A stretch of DNA of 22,545 bases from JAGTQI01 sp038868115 (GTDB lineage Archaea > Thermoproteota > Bathyarchaeia > Bathyarchaeales > Bathycorpusculaceae), in NCBI GenBank assembly GCA_038868115.1, contig JAWBXA010000014.1:1-22545 (forward strand), written 5' to 3'. Within the stretch, counting starts at the first letter, position 1; each line of letters begins with the position of its first letter. A program made the translations under genes and the position numbers. The notes under the pieces are model-generated. The model was given only the letters and a program-made list of their open reading frames with translations. It was not told the DNA's origin and did no database searches. This document shows positions 14,739-19,878 of this stretch, piece after piece.

Positions 14739-15019
14739 CACCAAAGCCTCCTAACATGCTTTTTAAGACGGTCTTCAGGTCTCCCAACAAGAAGCTTACC
14801 ATCGATTTCAACAACGGTTCCATCCGGAAATTTGAAATGAAAAACAGAGGACTCCTTCACAATAACTTTTCTTTCTCCCTCATGCAGCATGGTAAACGTG
14901 TTCCGAGTCTCGTCAATAACCTTGCCGCGTAACCCAACATAACCCCTGTGGGTGCTGCGGGCAACCTTCGCCTTAGTCCCAATAAACTCGTAACGTATTA
15001 TGTCGGGCGTCACCTTCAC
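14738..15019 (-). CDS. rnp1: RNase P protein component 1 (Rpp29/Pop4 homologue)
   Basis: 93 residues. Seen: TPDIIRYEFIGTKAKVARSTHRGYVGLRGKVIDETRNTF and a C-terminal VFHFKFPDGTVVEIDGKLLVGRPEDRL, forming the Sm-like barrel of archaeal Rpp29. It acts with Rpp21 on the RNase P RNA to mature tRNA 5' ends. Location between uL29 and uS17 is standard in archaea. GTG start overlapping the uL29 stop (GTGA); a second GTG two codons later is possible. Confidence 0.95.
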   Translation of the reverse strand: MKVTPDIIRYEFIGTKAKVARSTHRGYVGLRGKVIDETRNTFTMLHEGERKVIVKESSVFHFKFPDGTVVEIDGKLLVGRPEDRLKKHVRRLW

Positions 15020-15255
15020 TTACTTGGCCTCCCCTTGCCTTCCGCTGTTTTAGCCTCCAGTTTCTGTTCGTTCTCTATAGTTAATATTCTGGCAATTGCC
15101 CTCCGCAACTCCTTTATTCTGGCGGGGTTTTCCACTGTACCGCCGGCCTTAACCATAGTTTTTAGCCTAAGAAGTTCTGTTCTAAACTCGTTGAGCCTTT
15201 TGCGTCGCTCTTCCGATGGCATTTCCCTTATCTCCCTAACTCTAATTATGGGCAT
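15016..15255 (-). CDS. rpmC: large ribosomal subunit protein uL29
   Basis: 79 residues, two-helix protein at the exit-tunnel rim. Seen: VREIREMPSEERRKRLNEFRTELLRLKTMVKAGGTVENPARIKELRRAIARILTI, matching the family throughout; the C-terminus (KLEAKTAEGKGRPSK) is variable. ATG overlapping the uS3 stop (TAATG). Confidence 0.96.
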   Translation of the reverse strand: MPIIRVREIREMPSEERRKRLNEFRTELLRLKTMVKAGGTVENPARIKELRRAIARILTIENEQKLEAKTAEGKGRPSK

Positions 15256-15959
15256 TACTTAGTCGCCTCCTCTTTCTCTTCTTCACCACTGGTCTTTTCG
15301 GTCTCTGCCGGGGCTTCTTTAACAGCCTCTTTAACGGCTTCTTCGCGTTTCTCCTCTGCTGGCGGAGCCTCGACTATTTGGATTTTGTCTGGAAACTTGG
15401 CGTCCGGAGGCATTATCCTAACCTTAACGCCATAAATGCCCGGCTTAAGTTGGACATGCACCTCAGCTTTACGCATATACTTTAAGGCTGGATCTCCACA
15501 TTTTGGCAAGTAGCCACTTCTAAACTTCTCATATCTGGCTCGTTCGGTCCGCAGCTTCCCACTAATGATTATTTCTACCCCTAAGGCTCCGGCCTCCATG
15601 ACCTGGTTTAAAGCCCAGAAACCCGCACGCCTAAAGTGCACGCCCCTCTGCAAAGCGGAGGCTATACGCGTGGCAACAATATATGGATTAAGCTCGGGAA
15701 CTTCAATTTCTGAAACTGAGATTTGAGGGTTTGAAACCTTAAATTTCTCTTCCAATATTTTTGCAATTTCTCTTATAGTTTCGCCGCTTCTCCCTATCAC
15801 AAGTCCAGGGCGCATAGCATAAATAACAACATGTGTTCCAAGAGGAGTCTCTGAAATATTTACCCCGCCATAGCCAGCTTTTTCAAGCTTTTTCTGCAAA
15901 AACTCGTCGATTTCCGCCCTCTTTCTAGACTTTGAAATAAAATGCTTTACAACAGCCAT
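15255..15959 (-). CDS. rpsC: small ribosomal subunit protein uS3 with an acidic tail
   Basis: 234 residues. N-terminal KH domain with GLVIGRSGETIREIAKILE, preceded by GGVNISETPLGTHVVIYAMRP, then the uS3 C-terminal domain (GALGVEIIISGKLRTERARYEKFRSGYLPKCGDP and VQLKPGIYGVKVRIMPPDAKFPD). The last 35 or so residues are an Ala/Glu/Lys-rich tail (EEAVKEAVKEAPAETEKTS and onward). ATG start overlapping the uL22 stop by one base. Confidence 0.97.
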   Translation of the reverse strand: MAVVKHFISKSRKRAEIDEFLQKKLEKAGYGGVNISETPLGTHVVIYAMRPGLVIGRSGETIREIAKILEEKFKVSNPQISVSEIEVPELNPYIVATRIASALQRGVHFRRAGFWALNQVMEAGALGVEIIISGKLRTERARYEKFRSGYLPKCGDPALKYMRKAEVHVQLKPGIYGVKVRIMPPDAKFPDKIQIVEAPPAEEKREEAVKEAVKEAPAETEKTSGEEEKEEATK

Positions 15960-16450
15960 TAAACTTCCTCCGCAACCGCTTCTGGCTGCTCTTCCAAGGC
16001 TAGTTCAATGTGGGTTAGGGTTTCAAATTTTGGTGTGGCTCTTCCAAAAGCCCTAGGCATGTACCGCTTAATCTTCATTCCGGGATAGGCCGAAGCATGA
16101 ATTATTTTAAGCCTTTCCGTGTCCAATCCCTTATTTTCAGCGTTGGCTTCCGCTCCTTCAAGAATTTTTAGAATCTGCTTTGCGGCCTTTACTGGATATC
16201 TACCCGCATAAGCCTTTTTCAATCCGCGACGATGGGCCGCTTTCTTCTTAAACCTTGTGAAGGGAACAGCTCTCTTTTTGGCTATAATATCCCTTAAAAA
16301 CTTTTTTGCTTCTGCGAGCATCATGCCCTTTATTGCACTGCATATCTCGCGGGCTGATTTATGGGATACCCTAACCTCTCGTCCGCTTGCCTTAACCGTT
16401 TTTTCAGGATCTAATGTTTCTTCTGGTATGGAGTATCCCCATTTTGGCAC
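15959..16450 (-). CDS. rplV: large ribosomal subunit protein uL22
   Basis: 163 residues. Seen: VKASGREVRVSHKSAREICSAIKG, the conserved KAKAKKFL-equivalent EAKKFLRDIIAKKRAVPF, YPVKAAKQILKILEGAEANAE, and the tunnel-lining loop KIKRYMPRAFGRATP. It is the first gene of the ribosomal cluster here: no uS19 or uL2 lies upstream, where instead a divergent hypE begins. The GTG start has GGAG 10 to 12 bases ahead. Confidence 0.96.
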   Translation of the reverse strand: MPKWGYSIPEETLDPEKTVKASGREVRVSHKSAREICSAIKGMMLAEAKKFLRDIIAKKRAVPFTRFKKKAAHRRGLKKAYAGRYPVKAAKQILKILEGAEANAENKGLDTERLKIIHASAYPGMKIKRYMPRAFGRATPKFETLTHIELALEEQPEAVAEEV

Positions 16451-16466
16451 TCAATAGACTCTCCAA

Positions 16467-16482
16467 CTGTGCAATTGAACAG
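16467..16482. repeat. imperfect 16-bp palindrome in the ribosomal leader
   Basis: CTGTGCAATTGAACAG is symmetrical at 14 of 16 positions around CAATTG. It lies between the predicted transcription start of the ribosomal cluster and the uL22 GTG, so it could be an operator or an RNA element. It may also be chance. Confidence 0.3.
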
Positions 16483-16491
16483 CTGCATGGC

Positions 16492-16515
16492 GGTTTATAT
16501 GGTTTTCCATAAACC
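16492..16515. promoter_or_regulatory. imperfect inverted repeat at the ribosomal-cluster transcription start
   Basis: GGTTTATATGG and CCATAAACC are reverse complements apart from a 2-base bulge, with a TTTT spacer. It lies just downstream of the TATA-like box at 16520-16530 and over the predicted start near 16499. It could bind a regulator or fold at the 5' end of the transcript. Confidence 0.4.
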
Positions 16516-16519
16516 AGCA

Positions 16520-16530
16520 CATTTAAAGTT
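16520..16530 (-). promoter_or_regulatory. TATA box of the ribosomal-protein cluster
   Basis: Minus-strand AACTTTAAATG, with a purine-rich flank upstream, about 75 bases ahead of the uL22 start. It predicts transcription from about 16499 and a leader of about 50 bases. It is the best candidate in the 208-base gap shared with the divergent hypE. Confidence 0.5.
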
Positions 16531-16625
16531 TGCAAAACACAACAAAACATGTACATATTTCACAATTTCAGTAAATCTGGCTTGTAGATGATGTGTTAGC
16601 AATGATTTCGCTAATCTTCGATGCG

Positions 16626-16636
16626 TTTATGTTTAA
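16626..16636 (+). promoter_or_regulatory. possible TATA box of hypE
   Basis: TTTATGTTTAA is centred about 28 bases ahead of the ATG at 16659, which would make a leaderless mRNA and supports that start. A competing A/T-rich stretch (ACATATTT near 16557) would fit the more upstream GTG/ATG starts. Confidence 0.3.
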
Positions 16637-16658
16637 CCAAGACTTTATTGACATCAAA

Positions 16659-17744
16659 ATGGTGGATCCCCTGATGAAGGAAAACGAACACATTACAATG
16701 TTGCACGGCGCCGGCGGAACCGTCATGCATGACCTCATTAAAAACTACATTCTAAAATATTTTGGCGCTTCAGAAGACACACACTTTGAGGTGCCCCTTG
16801 AAGCTTTAGACGACGCTGCGGTTGTCGGCGACATAGTTTTGAAAAGTGACTCCCACGCCGTAAAGCCCATATTCTTTCCAGGCGGGGACATCGGACGGCT
16901 AGCCGTTTGCGGAACTGTTAACGATATTGCAGTTTTGGGAGCCGAACCATACGCTTTGGCTTGCGGCTTCATTCTGGAGGAGGGTTTATCCCTAACAGAT
17001 TTTGAAAAAATTCTGGCAAGTATACAGCAAACATGCCGAGAGGCAAATGTAAGCATAGTTACAGGCGACACAAAGGTTGTGGAGAAAGGCAGCTTGGGCG
17101 GCTGCGTAATAAACGTTTCTGGAATTGGCAGAAGAACACAAGCCTTAGAAAAAAATTTAGCTGTCGTTAAATGCTTTAGAGGCAACTTTAAAGAGCGTTG
17201 GATTCTTGATTCAAACCTTAAACCCGGAGATAAAATAATCTTGTCCGGCACGATAGGCGACCATGGTTTAGCAGTTTTGTCAGCCCAAGAGGGTTTAAGC
17301 TTTGGAAGCGAAATAAAATCAGACGTCAAACCTCTGAACCGCCTCATTCAACAATTATTAGGCGAAGTTGGAGGCGTAGTCGCCATGAAAGACCCAACAC
17401 GCGGAGGCCTAGCGGACGCCCTAAACGAGTTTAGCGAAAAATCAAAAGTAGGCATACTAATACACGAGGAGAAAATCCCAATAAAAGAGAATGTGAGAGC
17501 AGCGTGCGAAATGCTAGGCTTAGATCCGCTTGAAATCGGCAACGAAGGAAAAATAGTTGTGGGTGTTGTGAAAGAAAAAGCAGAGGAACTTTTAAAATTT
17601 CTAAAAGCCACCAAGGAAGGAAAAGACGCTGAAATCATAGGTGAAACCACGAAAGAATTCAACGTAGTGGCAATGCAAACAGTGGTGGGCGGAAAAAGAA
17701 TAATCGCTAGACCCGTAGGAGACCCTATCCCAAGAATATGCTAA
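16659..17744 (+). CDS. hypE: [NiFe]-hydrogenase maturation protein HypE
   Basis: About 361 residues. HypE uses ATP to dehydrate the carbamoyl group placed on its terminal cysteine by HypF, giving the thiocyanate that donates CN to the active-site iron. Seen: ITMLHGAGGTVMHDLI, LEALDDAAVVGD, the stretch FFPGGDIGRLAVCGTVNDIA, CGFILEEGLSL, VTGDTKVVEKG, GTIGDHGLAVL, MKDPTRGGLADALNEF, and the decisive C-terminal PRIC ending in the catalytic Cys. The frame extends upstream to a GTG at 16593 and an ATG at 16602, but the extra residues are hydrophobic and not family-like. The ATG at 16659 (or one at 16674) fits the HypE start best. It is divergent from the ribosomal cluster and separate from the hypFCD genes at 18495-22167. 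Confidence 0.95.
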   Translation: MVDPLMKENEHITMLHGAGGTVMHDLIKNYILKYFGASEDTHFEVPLEALDDAAVVGDIVLKSDSHAVKPIFFPGGDIGRLAVCGTVNDIAVLGAEPYALACGFILEEGLSLTDFEKILASIQQTCREANVSIVTGDTKVVEKGSLGGCVINVSGIGRRTQALEKNLAVVKCFRGNFKERWILDSNLKPGDKIILSGTIGDHGLAVLSAQEGLSFGSEIKSDVKPLNRLIQQLLGEVGGVVAMKDPTRGGLADALNEFSEKSKVGILIHEEKIPIKENVRAACEMLGLDPLEIGNEGKIVVGVVKEKAEELLKFLKATKEGKDAEIIGETTKEFNVVAMQTVVGGKRIIARPVGDPIPRIC

Positions 17745-17753
17745 GCCCATGCT

Positions 17754-17764
17754 TGATCGGATCA
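17754..17764. repeat. short palindrome after hypE
   Basis: TGATC-G-GATCA, an 11-base perfect dyad, lies 10 bases after the hypE stop and ahead of the next gene's promoter. It may be a small hairpin or a regulator site; it is short enough to be chance. Confidence 0.2.
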
Positions 17765-17781
17765 TGTTTCAAAAATGACAA

Positions 17782-17792
17782 TTAATATAAAG
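17782..17792 (+). promoter_or_regulatory. TATA box of the small membrane-protein gene
   Basis: TTAATATAAAG lies about 45 bases ahead of the ATG at 17832, predicting a start near 17813. A GGAG ribosome-binding element at 17819-17822 sits between the two. Confidence 0.4.
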
Positions 17793-17831
17793 ATGAGATG
17801 AACAGTAAATACCAAAAAGGAGTAAAATAAA

Positions 17832-18269
17832 ATGGTAGAAAGACCTTTCGGAGTTACAGTACTTGCAATCCTAGAAATCATCAGCGCACTCTTCTCGCTG
17901 GGTGCCGGTGCTTTTATGCTTATGGCGGCGGGTTTCATTGGAGCTATGATGGGAGAAGCTCCTGTAATGCCAGGCCTTGGCGGACTTATCGCTGGAATAT
18001 TGATTGCAGTGGGTGTTGTAATGATGATTTTGGGACTGATCTCTTTTTTCATCGCTTATGGTTTATGGACTGGTAAAGGATGGGCTTGGACCTTATGTCT
18101 AGTGTTTTCAATTATTGGCATAGTCCTTAGTATTCTGTCACTTCCATCAGGAATAATCAGCTTAATCATTAACATACTAATATTGTACTACTTGACAAGA
18201 CCGCATGTTAAAGCTTTCTTTGAAAAAGGGCCTCCGCCAGAGGGGCCCCCACCACCGCCTCCACCATAA
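17832..18269 (+). CDS. small four-span membrane protein with a proline-rich C-terminal tail
   Basis: 145 residues. The N-terminus MVERPFGVTVLAILEIISAL is a recurrent start of small archaeal and bacterial membrane proteins (DUF2127-like style); I do not assign a family with certainty. Four hydrophobic segments lie near residues 7-37, 48-75, 80-105 and 104-125, rich in Gly, Ala and Ile. The last 15 residues (EKGPPPEGPPPPPPP) form a short polyproline tail that probably faces the cytoplasm. ATG with GGAG 9 bases ahead; it has its own promoter after hypE, so it is not clearly part of hydrogenase maturation. Function unknown. Confidence 0.75.
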   Translation: MVERPFGVTVLAILEIISALFSLGAGAFMLMAAGFIGAMMGEAPVMPGLGGLIAGILIAVGVVMMILGLISFFIAYGLWTGKGWAWTLCLVFSIIGIVLSILSLPSGIISLIINILILYYLTRPHVKAFFEKGPPPEGPPPPPPP

Positions 18270-18270
18270 C

Positions 18271-18279
18271 CTTTTTTTA
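18271..18279 (+). terminator. T-run terminator after the membrane-protein gene
   Basis: CTTTTTTTA directly follows the TAA at 18267-18269. A T-run on the coding strand is the usual archaeal termination signal. It lies in the 12-base gap between two convergent genes. Confidence 0.5.
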
Positions 18280-18281
18280 TC

Positions 18282-18446
18282 TTAGAATATTTGTTTGCTT
18301 GCTTGTTTTTGCAAGTAATTATAGAGTTCTCTTGCATAGTTTGAAAGGTTATCAACGCGCTTGGCGAGTTCTTCAACTTTTACCTCAAGTTTCACAACTC
18401 TTTCCCTAAGTTCAATAACTTCTTTTCTAATATTTTCTTCAGACAT
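18282..18446 (-). CDS. 54-residue predicted coiled-coil protein, function unknown
   Basis: ATG at 18446, TAA at 18284-18282. The protein begins MSEENIRKEVIELRERVV and continues with heptad-like hydrophobic spacing (VIELRERVVKLEVKVEELAKRVDNL), which predicts a single long parallel or antiparallel coiled coil, then an aromatic NYARELYNYLQ stretch and KQIF end. No known family is recognised. It converges on the membrane-protein gene (12-base gap) and lies 48 bases downstream of hypD on the same strand. The amphipathic pattern and low stop-free chance in this A/T-rich stretch favour a real gene, but there is no strong ribosome-binding site. Confidence 0.6.
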   Translation of the reverse strand: MSEENIRKEVIELRERVVKLEVKVEELAKRVDNLSNYARELYNYLQKQASKQIF

Positions 18447-18472
18447 AGGCGTCACACATTAATTATGCTATT

Positions 18473-18490
18473 CTAGCACTACTAGCACTA
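18473..18490. repeat. 9-bp tandem direct repeat between hypD and the coiled-coil ORF
   Basis: CTAGCACTA occurs twice in exact tandem. It sits just after the hypD stop and upstream of the small coiled-coil ORF on the minus strand, where a promoter or operator could lie. Two copies only; no further units. Confidence 0.3.
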
Positions 18491-18494
18491 CTTT

Positions 18495-19580
18495 CTAAGT
18501 ATTTATTGCCTTCGCCCATATTCTGCAAGTTCCTTCTATGCTAACCATACATGCGCCCACCGGATTTTGAGGAGCACATACCTTCATAAATAGGGGACAT
18601 TCCGTTGGTTTAATCTTGCCTATGATTACTAGGTGGCATTGACAACCTGGCGGTAAGTCTATGCCACGTCTAACTTTAATGTTGAACCTCTCTCGCGCAT
18701 CATAATTTATGTGTTTATCTCGTGGTTTTAAAGTTGAATTGGGAAGTCTTCCTAAGCCGCGCCAGTTTCCCCCTACAACCTCAAAAACTTCGTTCATGAT
18801 TTGCTGCGCCTTCACGTTTCCCTCGTATGTTACTGCGCGAGTGTATTCGTTTTCTAGGCGTGGCTTCCTCTCTTCCAATTGTTTAAGAACCATGTAGATG
18901 GCAAGTAGGACATCTAACGGTTCAAATCCGGCCACAACTGTTGGCATTCTGTAGGCTTTAGGAAAAATTTCGTAGGCTTTCAAGCCTATAATGGTGCTTA
19001 CGTGTCCGGGAGCTATGAAGCCGTCTATGTGGAGGTCTCCTATTCCGAGGAGAAGCTCCATGGCCGGCGGAATAAGGCGATGAGAAACTAGAAAGCTTAG
19101 GTTTTTGGGCGGTTTTTTTAGGATTTCGATGGCTGTTGAGGGGGCTGTTGTTTCAAAGCCTATGGCAAAGAAGACGAACTCCTTATCTGGCTCCTTTTCA
19201 GCCATTCTAATGGCGTCTAGTACGCTGTAGACAACCCGGACGTCGGCTCCTTCAGCTTTAGCGTCTAACAGTGATTTTACAGAGCCTGGCACGCGGAGGA
19301 CGTCCCCAAAGCATGTAACAACAACCCCTTTTAGAGCAAGTTGCACAGCCTCATCTATCTCAGAGGCCGGTGTAACGCATACTGGGCATCCTGGCCCAGC
19401 TATAACCTCAACGTTTTGGGGTAGGAGGCTTCTTATTCCAAAATGGGTTATTGTCCACTCATGAGTGCCGCAAACATGGCATATTTTCACAATGTCGCAT
19501 TTAGGGGCAACTTCATGGATTTTTTCCACAACACGTTTGGCTAAATTTGGGTCTCTAAGTTTCTTGAGATCCTCAAACAT
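18495..19580 (-). CDS. hypD: [NiFe]-hydrogenase maturation protein HypD
   Basis: 361 residues; a [4Fe-4S] protein that, with HypC, holds the Fe(CN)2CO precursor. Seen: CHVCGTHEWTITHFGIRSLL (C34, C37), AGPGCPVCVTP (C65, C68), the FFAIGFETTAPSTA stretch, APGHVSTIIG, and a C-terminal iron-sulfur region (CQCHLVIIGKIKPTECPLF, then VCAPQNPVGACMVS and GTCRIW) with the conserved cysteine spacing. ATG start 6 bases after the hypC stop, so the two are co-transcribed. Full length. Confidence 0.97.
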   Translation of the reverse strand: MFEDLKKLRDPNLAKRVVEKIHEVAPKCDIVKICHVCGTHEWTITHFGIRSLLPQNVEVIAGPGCPVCVTPASEIDEAVQLALKGVVVTCFGDVLRVPGSVKSLLDAKAEGADVRVVYSVLDAIRMAEKEPDKEFVFFAIGFETTAPSTAIEILKKPPKNLSFLVSHRLIPPAMELLLGIGDLHIDGFIAPGHVSTIIGLKAYEIFPKAYRMPTVVAGFEPLDVLLAIYMVLKQLEERKPRLENEYTRAVTYEGNVKAQQIMNEVFEVVGGNWRGLGRLPNSTLKPRDKHINYDARERFNIKVRRGIDLPPGCQCHLVIIGKIKPTECPLFMKVCAPQNPVGACMVSIEGTCRIWAKAINT

Positions 19581-19586
19581 TTCAGC

Positions 19587-19832
19587 TCATCGCAAACTAT
19601 TTCGTTCCAATTTTTCTTCAATTTCTAAAATTTCGCTCCATAAGCGCAGTGTTTCTTGGGCTTCTTCCTTACTTAACACTTGGATGGCATACCCAGCATG
19701 AACAAGCACATAATCATTGACTTTAGCGTCTACGAGGCTTACGTCAACCTCTCTTATTATGCCTCCTCCAAAATCCACTTTTGCAAAATTACCTTGAACG
19801 CTCACAACTTTTGCTGGAATAGCCAGACACAT
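19587..19832 (-). CDS. hypC: [NiFe]-hydrogenase maturation chaperone HypC
   Basis: 81 residues from the ATG at 19832. The MCLAIPAKV start is diagnostic: after methionine removal the N-terminal cysteine (C2) binds the iron precursor. Then VDFGGGIIREVDVSLV, an OB-fold core, and VNDYVLVHAGYAIQVLSKEEAQETL. The frame is open further upstream to a TTG at 19856, but family alignment fixes the start at the MC. Followed by hypD; preceded by hypF with 46 bases between, where a weak TATA-like stretch (near 19866) may give a near-leaderless start. Confidence 0.96.
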   Translation of the reverse strand: MCLAIPAKVVSVQGNFAKVDFGGGIIREVDVSLVDAKVNDYVLVHAGYAIQVLSKEEAQETLRLWSEILEIEEKLERNSLR

Positions 19833-19878
19833 TCTTATCTGTGAATAGCAAAACAAACATAGATAAATCGTTTATGGC

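Noticed and set aside
16745..17347. 200-codon minus-strand frame opposite hypE
   Set aside because: The plus-strand HypE matches its family from end to end. The reverse frame has no recognisable motif and no initiation signal.
18241..18269. Suspected frameshift or low-complexity artefact giving the polyproline tail
   Set aside because: The proline codons run straight into a normal TAA followed by a T-run, with GGPPP-type variation in codon use (CCC, CCA, CCG, CCT), so a sequencing slip is unlikely.
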